Part shown: positions 36,761-47,880 of the stretch, piece by piece
Numbering within the stretch: the first letter of the stretch is position 1
Layout: every line of letters begins with the position of its first letter
Assembly (NCBI GenBank): GCA_900708905.1
Contig: CAADRB010000034.1
Span: 901,734 to 965,733 of the forward strand
Source of the DNA: Hymenolepis diminuta
Taxonomy: Eukaryota; Platyhelminthes; Cestoda; Cyclophyllidea; Hymenolepididae
Direction: 5' to 3'
DNA: 64,000 bases
Translations under genes and position numbers: made by a program
Notes under the pieces: model-generated
Told to the model about the DNA's origin: nothing
Database searches by the model: none
What the model saw: the letters and a program-made list of their open reading frames with translations, nothing else

Positions 36761-37899
36761 CTCTTAACCTATACTCATTAAGTAAATGGAGCATCTAGGT
36801 GAATATAAAATTCCACAGAAGTAGGACTTTTTTGATGCTCTAACTTATTCTCTTTTAGTCTATCTCTTGACATTTTAGATGCTTTTCTATATTAAAAAAT
36901 TTCATTTTATTTTTGTCACAGGAAATGATAATCTTGTCTTAAAGTTTAAATGTTGTCTATCACTCCAAATCTGATATCGCACTGAGAAATTCCCTAACAT
37001 AAAGTGGATAGATCTTTACCTAAAGTGGGTGGAGGAATAAGGTTATCTATTGAAGGAAGTGTACATGAAAAATTTATTTTTGATAACATTAGCAACAAAA
37101 TTACTGAGTCCTGCAGAAGAGAAAACGCACATACTGATTCAAATGTCACTTCTGTCCTCACCGTCAGAGAATGATTTTTGTTGGTTGCTCACCAGACTAA
37201 CAAAGGGCGCAAAATAGTCAATTCAACCTTATCTACAGCGAATCGGCCTGTGAATCAAAACTCGATTTTAACACGCTCTTTATGGAAGCTTGTTTCCCAT
37301 ATTTCTTCTTCCTACTTCTCTCTTTGTCCCTCATTTTTTATTGGCGTGTTGCATATTCCTGGGTTTCACGCAAATATCTGACTTCTCGTTTGAGAAAAGA
37401 AAATTGGCATCCTGTAGCCAAAGGAATTTAGTGATCATTTTGGTTTTATTTATAATGACCATCTGAAGCATAAATAAATCAGATTTCTACTATTTCCTTT
37501 CTTTTCAAAGTCCTCAGTGTCCGGATCTACCTAAATAAGTGTGTCTATATCTTGATCAGACCACGAGATATGTGATCCGTTAAGACAACAACTTGAGACT
37601 CTCAAGTACGTATTTGAGAGAATGCAAGTGTACGAAAGAAATTACTCCACGGAGAAGGGACTTCAGGAATTTACCGTAGAATTTTGCACCAGATATTTCG
37701 AAATTCTTCACTATTCAGCAAAAAACTCCAAAACGTCTATTTTAACACGATCGACAAACTATCTTTCTACTGAATGCCTTCTATAAAATAACTCATTTCC
37801 ACTCAGGATTAACATACTTGGATTGAGTAGATCAAAGATATTCTGGAGCCTCTCTGATTAAAAACTCGCACTATAATGTCTCTGTTATTAATCATAAGT
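36761..37899. other. Intergenic DNA, no gene seen
   Basis: AT-rich, nothing recognised. Confidence 0.5.
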
Positions 37900-37998
37900 A
37901 ACTAGTATGGGTGGCCATCAATATCATTGGACGTACACCAGCAGCCTCTGGCTTGGGAGGCGTGCACATTGACCAACCTGACACCGGCGCACAGTGCT
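37900..37998 (-). repeat. tRNA-derived SINE-like element, copy 6, truncated
   Basis: On the minus strand the head GTGCGCCGGTGTCAGG is followed by GGTCAATGTGCACGCCTCC, then the body block AATGATATTGATGGCCA, which is also in copy 2. The 3' tail with GGCAGAAT is missing. Confidence 0.6.
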
Positions 37999-38469
37999 TT
38001 TAATCTTGTTCAATACATGTCACTAGAATTACTCATTATATAAGTGTTTAAGAGATGAATGATTCTGATAAGCATCAGCCTAGTTGAGTTAATATGCAAG
38101 CCATTGCCTTTAACTTTTAAGCAATCTTCACTATGGTGCAAGGAGGAAGAATAATGCAAATTTAAACTAAATTTGGGAAAAGAAAAACATATGTAGTCAA
38201 ATCCAGATTTATAGATGAGTATTGAAGACATGGGCTTGTGTAAACACTGACATCAAGCCGGGATTAGATCAGGTCACATGTAAAATATGCTTGCATACTG
38301 AATTACATAAATGCACACACTCGAATTGAAGAAAACAGTTAGGGGGTAAAAAGTCGACTTAATGAATTTATTTAGACCGCTACAAGGGATTAGAATTTTG
38401 CATGCCGTTTCATTATATTATTATGACCCACAGCAAGGCAAAAATTGGGACAAAACGACTTTGGAAATT
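37999..38469. other. Intergenic DNA, no gene seen
   Basis: AT-rich, nothing recognised. Confidence 0.5.
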
Positions 38470-38720
38470 AGATAGTTAAGATTCAATTTTCAAATTTCAT
38501 GATTCGTTGTCTGGACCACTGAACGAATTTCTGTCCATAATTCCCAATGCTAATTGGCTAGTAATTCAATTATGACAGTCATTCTTGCTGCTTCATATCG
38601 CTTTTCTTCCAAAGGCTGAGAAAACAAAATGATCTTACAGAACTGTTAAGCACCTTACACTATCGTGGCATAATAAAGCTGATACTGCTAAATTTTTAAC
38701 TTAGTGGAGTTCAACAAACA
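38470..38720. repeat. Dispersed repeat family R2, copy 4
   Basis: In order with copy 2: AAATTTCATGATTCGT, a CGCTTTTCTTCC block, ATGATCTTACA, then CTAAATTTTTAACTTAGTGG against CAAATTTTAAGTTGGCAG. Confidence 0.5.
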
Positions 38721-40854
38721 GTTAATTAGCTATTCTGTCTACTATTTAGCATCATTCTACATAAGAGATATTCTGTCTGATTATTTGTTTTAAGAGAAAA
38801 CAATTAAATTGTTGTTCCAAGAGAAAGTTCCAAATTAAGCCTAAGAACTAAAAGGCTGGGGAGTGAACAGAAGTGATAGAAAATCAAATTAACTGCCTAA
38901 ATTCAGTTTCCCTATTGGAGCTAATTTCTGGCATTTGACTCCTTTAATTGGCAAGGGGCACCCATGAATTCAAAATACATTTCAAAGGTGTTTGATGATC
39001 TCGCTACCATTCTTAGCCATTTCAAGAGGCGAATTAAAACAAATGATAAATAGATTCCTCAGGATCTTAATCTTAACCGTCTTATTTTTGATAATCTTTA
39101 TAAGCGCAAGTTTTCGTTTCCCTGAAAATAAATAAAACTTTAAGAATTAACTAAAATGAACTATTTAAATTTTAACGACACTTTATTGACTAAGGCTAGT
39201 CAGTTGAAATGTCAGGAAAGTTGTTGGTTTATCATGACTGAAATATCCGACAAAGGTGATTTCAAACTTCAAGGGAAGAAATGTGAGAATAATGAAATCT
39301 GATGCTGTCGGTCATTTGTAAACGTTTTCACAACAGAATTTAAATTGTTTTCATTATTCACCGATAATTAAATGCAACAAATACTTAATTTACCCAATTT
39401 TGTTTAAATCTTCATATATCAGAATGTCACTCCCATTTCTGGAATCAAGCGAAAGGCTAGGCTATGCTCGTGAACTATGAACTTGATAGATACCGAATAA
39501 AGAATTGTCAGCACGAAGAATAAATGCGTACGAAGAATACGTACATTAATGGACGTTGATTTCGTGGCCTTTGACTCTGTAGACAGGCACACTGACCAGA
39601 TAATGACGCTTTTCAGCACTTACTTAAAATAAAACCTGATATTTCTCTAGAGTCTAGCTTTCGGCCGTTTTTCAGATAATCAGTAGTGTTCAGCGATTAT
39701 AAAAATTGTATTACTATATGAACATCGTCTTTTATCTATGAAATTCAGCGTGATTGATTTGTTGTTGGAGCCCTTCTCAGAGTCGGGAAGATTCTGAGCT
39801 CCACTCAAATATGATTTACTTCTCTCCTCAAGAGTGTCATGTTTGTCTATCTTAAAATTTGAAATTAACATAATACATTATAATGTAATCTTGTCAAGAA
39901 GTGTTCTCTGGAAACTTCTGGTTCTCAAAACGTTACGATAAACCACCGATACACATCACTCCTTACAGGTGATATTATATTTGTATATTCTCCATTTCAT
40001 TCTTATCAAGAATTATCAAAACATTTTCTGATAAGGTAAGCGGTGATTTTAAACCTTTCTACCTGCGCTGAAAATACACGATCCTTGAATTAGTTCATAA
40101 ATGTAAGTATTTCCCATTTGTCCGCTATTTAAATAATTTATTTCTACTAGAAACATGTGCATATATTTGGAGTATTTGAAGAACGTGGAAAATGTACTCT
40201 CTTATATTTAAAATTTACTTTGCATCTTAGAATCGTTAAAGATTAAGGAAATAAAGGTTATACTCGTAAGTCCTTTAGAATCAACCTTCTAGTTTAATGG
40301 TTTCTCAATGGACAACGGCAAATTTATTGACGGTTCTTTGCAAATTCCTTTTCGATGACACTAAATTAAATTTTATTTTATTTTATGTGGCTAATTCTGA
40401 ACTAAACATTGAAGCGTTATAACTTTTGAATGAAAAAAAGAAAAATGAAACGGCAGTATCTGACTAAATAATTTGTCTGTTTCATGCAGTTAACTCATGA
40501 ATAAAAAATTGCTTTATTTTAGAAGCGACAGTAAAATTATTTCATTTAATTAATAACCATAGATAGCCGGATATTTATTTGCGATTAATAAAGCTGAATT
40601 CTCAGATACCCATTTGAATGTATGAGCAGATACACTAGATAAAAAAGAGTACATATTATTCACATTAGACGAACATTGTTATTATTCTTTCGAAAAGTAA
40701 TACAACAATAAAAAATATTTTCGTGGGAGGCAATTAAACCCAATTGAAGAGGAACCAAAAATGATAAAAGGGAAATGATCAAAAAGGTTGATCAAGGTTG
40801 AAATATTAACGAGTCTTTATTCATTTGGTCTTAGGATTCAGGTTGTTTAATATT
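38721..40854. other. Intergenic DNA, no gene seen
   Basis: No exon is supported; short open frames on the minus strand at about 39420-39870 have no motif. Confidence 0.5.
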
Positions 40855-41045
40855 TACTTAATGGTTAGTCCACTTCCAAAATTTGAATTCCATAAATCGC
40901 CCCCTGGGTTGTCTGCGATATCCGGTTCATATTGACCGTTTTTTAATCATGGTGATCAGGTTTGTCACTTCAGTTTGTTTTTTTCCCAGTGGTTGGAAAT
41001 GGAAGGTAATCTTGCATGATATTTAGCAGTTAACATCCTTAACAT
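40855..41045. repeat. Dispersed repeat family R2, copy 5
   Basis: Contains CAAAATTTGAATTCCATAA (compare copy 1), ATATTGACCG with a T-rich run, GGTAATCTTGCA and a TATTTAGCAG block in family order. Confidence 0.5.
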
Positions 41046-43084
41046 TACAGAGTTCAGTAAGCTGTATTCGCTCAAGTTAAATCCTTCGTATATTTGATGA
41101 AGTCATCTTTCTATTTCATCAAAATTTTGGCAAATTAATAACAAAATTTAGCTTTGTTTTAAAGAAGAAGGTTACCTTATGCAAATAAAGCAATATTAGA
41201 TCGATTGCATTGTTTTTTAAATTTGTTCAAATAATCTAAAATAAATTTAAAGACATTTAATAAATATTTAGTTTGTTGTTTTTCCTTTATTTTTGCATTG
41301 CATCATTATCAATCCTTTTTTTCTATTGTTTTAGACTGTGATAAAATTTATTTAACAAATAAATTTCAATCAGACACGTTAATATAAATAAAAGATCTAC
41401 ATCGACGCACATGAGAATGATTTCTTCTGGCTCTAAAAATTCCAGTCTAAGGCATTATGTGGTTCCATTCCAATTAATAAGAATACAAAATTAGAGAAAA
41501 AATGAATCGTTACTTAACTCACTTATCATGTTTAATATCATACTATATGATAAACAAGATTTTTTCGAAAAGTGAATACTAATTAAGTAATGAACAATAC
41601 ACACTGCCGATAGAGTAAGAGAGACAGGCCTGGATAAAGCTAACTGCATATATGAATCTCCCTACCACATTTTTTTGTTTAAATTTCATGAAATATTTCA
41701 CACTAATAAAATAATTATTATTCACAACAGATATTAAATGATATTCTATTGGACTTGATTAGGATTTCTATCAATTTGTTAGGACTTAGCAATACTAAAA
41801 TATGTGATGAATGAACTCTTGTGGGTTCTCTTATATTAAAATTATGTTAGCTGCCTTGATTATGAGACGAAAAATGTTTAGTCAACAAAATATCCAAAGT
41901 AATAAACTTGTTGTTAAGCTCTATACGCCCCAAACATAAATTTACACAGAAAACGGGGGATAAGTCTCAAAATTTGAACATTAATGCAGTGGACCGTAAC
42001 GAGAAGTAAACTAAATACAAACTGAATTCAAAGATCTATTCTTCTGAGACTCTTTTGAAGCTCTGAATTTAATTTCTACTTATACTCCATAAATTACCCT
42101 AAATCTTATGAAATGTTTTATAGATACCTGAATTTAGATGCCTCATATAATGAAAAATTGTAATTTTTGCCATGGAAAAGGGGAAGATGACTTTGGAACG
42201 ATAAAAATTTAGGGACATTGTTTACAAAAAATAAATACCTACACAAACATAAAAATAAAATAAAATGCTTAAATTCTGCGTAAAACCAAAATAAAATAAT
42301 ATTTCAGCTCATTCATCGGTGGCGATATGTTTGCGTACCTGCGATACAAAGCTAATATCATTAAATTAAAAGGCGACGAAATACGAACTTCCAAATTGAA
42401 TGGCTCAACAACATCTGACAGTGCTTCAAGAAAAGTGGTCTTAGAGAACACTTTCTTTTGACAAATTTTGAAATGATCATCAACAACGATTTTCAGAATA
42501 TTCTCTTAGCCTCTAAGATATATAAAAAGTGTTACATAATTTAAAAAGAGTGGGAAAACGGATTTTAAAATTAAAAGATTTAGTTCTGAAGCCAAGTTGC
42601 AATCGGGAACCTTGTTACTAAAACCTTCATGACTTGAGCATTTGGGACTGTTCTATTCTATTAATGCTCATCTTTAAAGGTGCCTGTGTGACATCTGCCG
42701 ATTTTTTTTCTCGTTTTTTTGTTTGCATTTTCTTAATCATGACTTTCTCAAACTACTTTGTACAGATTTAATTAACTCAGTTATTTCTACGATCTGCAAG
42801 CCGAGATCTCACCTGAGAGGAAGGAAAACATGAGTTTTCATCGATATAGGGAAAATTTATTAAAATTCAACTCAAACTATGTACAGTATTTTATAATTCA
42901 TATCAGTTCAAATAAACAATTTAAGGTTTAGTTAATATTTCAGTAATAATGGGAAGCAAATATAAAATATCGTATTAACTTTCGGCGACTGAAACTACTT
43001 GATATTTTTAAAAATTATATTTTCATCTTGGCAGTTTTGAAAACCATCAACTGCTAAAATTTTCACCCACTGAGCTCTAATCAA
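41046..43084. other. Intergenic DNA, no gene seen
   Basis: Very AT-rich. No exon is supported. Confidence 0.5.
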
Positions 43085-43310
43085 ACCCTCTCTCTTTCTA
43101 AAATTTCTAGGAATGAAGTTTTTAAGGATAAAAGGCTCTAATCGTATCTGGAGCCATTTAGAAATTATGATTTTAAAATTTGATCCTCCAATTGTTTTCT
43201 GTTTTACATCTCCCCTTTAATAGCGTGTTGAAAATTATTTTACCTTGTTCGAATCATATATTCAGAAAGATGAAACGTTTAAATGGACTGAATAAAAATT
43301 AATTAAATAA
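43085..43310. repeat. Dispersed repeat family R3, copy 5
   Basis: Has a TTTTTAAGGATAAAAGG block, TCTGGAGCC, and ends with TTAAATGGACTGAATA, in the same order as copy 2. Confidence 0.45.
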
Positions 43311-46300
43311 TAGTTTCGTTTTAATTACAAATATATTAATAAGTGCATAAATAGTTAACGAATTTTGAAAGTTTGTTTAGTCTGTTTTGATTGTTCGCGT
43401 CAGTTTGACATTTTTTGAATAGTGAAACCATATATGGCCATTAAATTACCCAGATGCAAGTATAATTAGTTTACTAGATTTGTGTTAATCAATTTGATAA
43501 ATTATTTGCTCTAACAAGTCCTTAGCTAATCTAAACAGTGAAAATTTGAAACTCTGTGCTACCATAAATTTAATCACATTGTCATAACAAAAGTGGAAAC
43601 TAAATATAGTTTGAACATAGGATGACCTGAAGCAAGTCCATTTGATCTGTATTCGAAATGAATTTTACTGGTTTGCACTTAACAAACACTATGTATCCCC
43701 AGAAATGGGAATCATCAACCAATCCCAGTAAATTTGTACAGTTTAAGGTGTACTCTTTATTCTGCTCTCAAAAAGTTAGCTATCTATGATAATGTAAGTA
43801 AAATTGGACGACCGTTTTCAATAAAAGATGACTATTGCAATTATTATTAGAGTTTATCCTGAATGAGCTGGTGTGAGCTTTGGTCTATTTAAAATATCTT
43901 CGCAAGACTTATCTACTAGCTCATGATTGTAGTAGCATATCAATGAAACCTAGGGATCAAATCGCTAAAGTTCATTTTTGTAACTTTTGGGTAGTATAAG
44001 AGAAACTATACCCTTATATGAGAAAGTGAAAAACTTAATGCTTCTCTTCCTCATTAGGCACTAATCGAATATCTTTTCATCCCTTACTGGAAAATTTCGT
44101 TATTTAAAGTGTTCAGATACTGCCCGATTATTAAAATTGATAAAGAAGTTCTTAATGCGAACGATCACTGTCCATTTAATGTCAACTATATGGACTTATT
44201 TCCTGTTTAGAAAAAATCAAAACAAGCAGATTATTTGTCTAGATTTAGGTTTTTTAAGATAAACAACAAAAGTTATCGTTTATATTATTTTCAAAATTAT
44301 CTGAAATGGTCTTATTCTGACTAATTTTTACGTCATTTTCTGTTTATTGTTCATGATCAATTACGGATAGTTCAACTAGACTGTCCAGATAAGTAACTAT
44401 TCCCGAGCAATAAATCTAGTATGAAACTGCGACTGGAACTACTTCGGCCACTGGCCAAGAAATATGACCGCTAAAAGCGACTAGCGAATAGCAATACAAT
44501 TACGTCATAGTGTGGCGTAAAAAGCTTTCGATCTCAGCGAGTGAAAAAAATGTTATATGATTTCTGTTCCCTAAAAATTATTCGAAGTTCAGGAGAACAG
44601 CTGATTGAAATGTACCTTGAGTTTATGAATAACTCACCCATCAATCTATAAATCTCCCATATTGACTCATTATTACTATTATTTATGACAATACCCAAAT
44701 ACCCTAGGGTCGAGCAGGTGAAGTTTGGATGTTAAGACTTACTAAATTCAGAAAGCGCCGAGTTGTATATATTTTTATAAGAAGTTAAATTCTCTTCCAG
44801 TTATCAAATGTTTCCCATCTCTTTTTTCGTGATTTGGCTCCTGAGTTTCTAGATGTGTTCATGTCAAAGGTATTCTAAATTCGTTGACCGAGCTGACAAG
44901 GGGTCATTGATGCTAAATGCCACTTACTGTCACTGTTATATGGCAAAAAACCAGATTTTCCTTCGAAATAATATTTCTATCTACTGTTCTTTATTTTGGA
45001 CTTATTATTTAATGTCCCTTTATTCGGACGAGGTTTAGAATCAAAAGTAGAATTAAAAGCAAAAGCCCTATTAATTCTGTTTTATAGGATTTCAGCATTG
45101 AAACTGTTTCCATTATTTTTCGTAAAAATTTATAAAAGGAGAATGTGATTCATTCCATGTTTTATAAAAATGGATTCATTTCACTATTTATTGTATAAAA
45201 TAACGTGAATAACTTAAGGTTTTGTTTGACACTCCAAATACACGTGCGTACATTTGCATATTATTTCTTAAACCGGTCGGGACTCCGTTATAGTAGAGTC
45301 CTTGGGGGTTATTCCATCGATCTGAGCGTACACATTTATATCGACTCATCACCAACTTTGAAATCCAGTTAATGGTTTCCGAATTTCATAACATGCTGAT
45401 AACACCCTTATAGCTAGTTACTTTTAAATCATCTTGAAAATTTTTCGGTGTAAACAAAGTATTTATACGTATATTTCCATGTTTTGACGTTTAACGTCAA
45501 TATTCATAGTCATTTGTTTTAATTCAGATGCAAAGCAATTTTGATGACTTAAAAAGAAATTTGACAACCTTTCCTACAGCCGTGCCGGAAACAACACAGA
45601 AATTGACTAAGCAACGCTTTTCTTATTTTTTTTGTGCTTCTGGTTGTATGCTTTCACTTAATTAATCAAAATTCAAAATGCCTCAATGAACCGGAGGGAA
45701 AAGTTTTCTATGAATATAACCTTCAGAACTAGATATTACAATGTGAAGGTAAAAAATAATCATATGGCTCTCCCTCCCACCAACGCATTAGAATTAAAAA
45801 GATGTGTATCTTATTGTCGAATTCATAAACTCTATACGAACTTAGAATAAACGAACTTATTAAAATAATTATTACCATTTTAACTGACTATCCTAATTAA
45901 TCAACGGGTAAATAAGAATGGGACATGACAGAAATGAATGAGGTCAAAAGTAATGAGATTTCAATTTGCAAATGTGAAATAGTGAATTACTTGTTAAACA
46001 GCTAATGTTTAACTTGAATAAAAAATTAAACGAAGCAAGCCCCTGACTCTAATCTAAGCTTTTACTTGATCTTTTGTCCCCCTGTTAGTTCTTATTGAAC
46101 TATACCTCAGTATAGACACTTTTCCATGTTAAAAAAGATAAATTATGCACTCTATCATGGGCTACATAGTAATATAAGCATGGTCGTTCTCCATTGCATG
46201 ATGTGTCTCGAAATTATTTTTTCATCTTTCCTGAATCCTTAAATATTGGCTGCCAATGGCTAAATAAACCGTATATTCCAAGACGGTCTTATCGGTTGAC

Positions 46301-46319
46301 TATTAGGAATACGTCCTTT
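43311..46319. other. Intergenic DNA upstream of the micro-exon gene
   Basis: AT-rich DNA without a supported exon. It includes the palindrome at 45484-45500. Confidence 0.5.
45484..45500. promoter_or_regulatory. CRE-like palindrome
   Basis: Perfect 8-bp arms TTGACGTT and AACGTCAA are separated by one base, so TGACG and CGTCA half-sites face each other. The site is about 1.3 kb before the start codon of the micro-exon gene, whose promoter also has CGTCA sites. A role as a bZIP-factor site is inference. Confidence 0.35.
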
Positions 46320-46530
46320 TGTTCTCTCTCGCTCTCTCTCTCTGAAGTCATCACGCAAGTTAACAGTACGGGAGCGACATGAAGTGTGTGTATATGTGCG
46401 TGTGACGTTTGTCTTCCCCCTTCCCCCTCGCCCCGACACTCCACAAAGGCCAACAGTCACCTCCCCCTCTTCAAACCTTACCTCCCATCACACATCACCT
46501 CAACTCTATCGGCTCTCCCCTCCCCTCCCA
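46320..46530. repeat. CT/GT simple repeats and pyrimidine-rich tract
   Basis: A CTCTCT-type run (46320-46343), a GTGTGTATATGTGCGTGTG stretch (about 46385-46404) and then long C/T-rich blocks with C5 runs (46408-46532). Open frames here come from the simple composition. The tract borders the promoter of the gene at 46759. Confidence 0.8.
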
Positions 46531-46545
46531 CCAGGCTTAGCATAT

Positions 46546-46673
46546 GGTGCGTACACACACTACGCACCGTACACCTAATTTTGCGTCATAAACATGACAC
46601 GCCGTCATGGGATTGGTCAATCACGTAATCCTCAAGTAGCCAATAAGAGTGCCATACCCCGTTCAGATATAAG
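46546..46673 (+). promoter_or_regulatory. Promoter of the micro-exon gene
   Basis: In order: a perfect inverted repeat with arms GGTGCGTA (46546-46553) and TACGCACC (46561-46568), CGTCA at 46584-46588 and 46603-46607, ATTGG (inverted CCAAT) at 46612-46616, CCAAT at 46640-46644 and a TATAAG box at 46668-46673. The TATA position predicts a start near 46700 and a leader of about 60 nt before the ATG at 46759. This is one of the densest sets of promoter motifs in the window. Confidence 0.6.
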
Positions 46674-46758
46674 TCTTGGACCATCGATGTGCTTGCCAAA
46701 ATTCACCAGTGAATTTGGATTTATTGTACTCCTCCATCGGCGCACACACTCCGATAAA

Positions 46759-47544
46759 ATGACCGAAGTTGAGAACAAAGCCCCTGAGGTAAGTATGCCT
46801 AGTTAAGGTCTCTTTTCTATTTTTAATCCTTAATGTCCCTTTAATATGAAATTTAAAGGTTACCCCCGAGATTGAAACTCCAGCTGACCAACCAGCTGCC
46901 ACTGAAGGTGCCAAAGAAGAACAGCCAGTTAGTTAATTGTCATTAATCATTTTAACTATTGTCGGAAGGTCATAGATGACAATATCACTACACATTTCTT
47001 TGAATTTTAGGCCGAAGCCAAGACTAATGGCGAGAAGTGCAAGGTTGGTTAACTTAAATAAACTCATTTTAGCATTGTTGACTTAAAGTAAATCATGCTA
47101 TCGATTTTTCTAGAAGAAGGGCAGTGGGTTCAAGGGATGGATGAAGAACTTGACCAGCCATGTTGTAAGTCCGAAATCAACAAATGAAGTCGATATTTCT
47201 ACCACAGACATCAACCACGATCTTTATTATCTTTCATTATAGAAAATTTCCACGAGGGGAGATAAGAAGGTTTGTCTTCGACTGGGATTTATTTAATTAC
47301 CATGCATATATAGGCAAAATCTGAAGCCGCAGCAAATGGAAAGGAGGAGAAAGCTGATGAAAAGAAAGAAGAAGATGAAGCACCGAAAACCGAAGCGAAA
47401 CCCGAAGGTAAACTTTCACACAAATTTATGCTATTTTTATGTCCTCTTTATATTCTGTCATTTAATGGAATATTTTTTGCTGTGATTTTAGAACATAAGG
47501 ATGGTGAACAAAGCCAACCCCAAGAAGAGGCTGAGCAGGAATAA
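46759..47544 (+). CDS. Micro-exon gene for a charged protein with a basic, aromatic core
   Basis: Seven exons: 46759-46788, 46859-46927, 47011-47043, 47114-47164, 47243-47269, 47314-47407 and 47492-47544. Six GT-AG introns of 44-84 nt separate them. All introns are phase 0 except the last (phase 1). The product is 118 residues with no signal peptide or membrane segment. Residues 1-41 are acidic and rich in E, P and A. Residues 42-70 are basic and carry the only aromatic residues, with KKGSGFKGWMKNLTSHV as exon 4 and KISTRGDKK as exon 5. Residues 71-118 are E/K-rich low complexity. The pattern of acidic, disordered arms around a short basic F/W segment recalls MARCKS- or BASP1-like membrane-binding proteins, but there is no N-terminal Met-Gly myristoylation site and I see no true homology. 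The start is the first ATG after the TATA-like box, with AAAATG context. The function is unknown. Confidence 0.85.
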
Positions 47545-47857
47545 ATGGATTTCATAAAAATGTGTTACGAAAAGTTTGATTGTGCTTGAGCATGTGTTTA
47601 CTGTTTGTGTGATCTGTCTCTCCACATGAATTTTGCTTGTATGCTTGTGTACAAAAAATGCAATATTTTTGCCCTATCTTCAAAAAATACCAACCACCTC
47701 TACACTCGCCGATAAAATGGGTGCGTTTCAGCCTTCTTTCCATCTCTTACAGTTTTCTGTTCATTTGGTTTCTTTCCCTCGCCTTCTCCTCTTACCCTTC
47801 CCTCCTCTTATGAGTTTTCGCGCACTGCTATCCACCCCAATTGAGACTTTGTATTTC

Positions 47858-47863
47858 AATAAA
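47858..47863 (+). terminator. Poly(A) signal of the micro-exon gene
   Basis: AATAAA lies 314 nt after the stop codon and is followed within 30 nt by a T-rich stretch, the usual arrangement for 3' cleavage. The 3' untranslated region is pyrimidine-rich. Confidence 0.7.
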
Positions 47864-47880
47864 ACCGCTTGATTTTATGC

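Noticed and set aside
46384..46628. Pro/Ser-rich open frames upstream of the micro-exon gene
   Set aside because: They follow from the C/T-rich simple sequence, occur in several frames and overlap the promoter.
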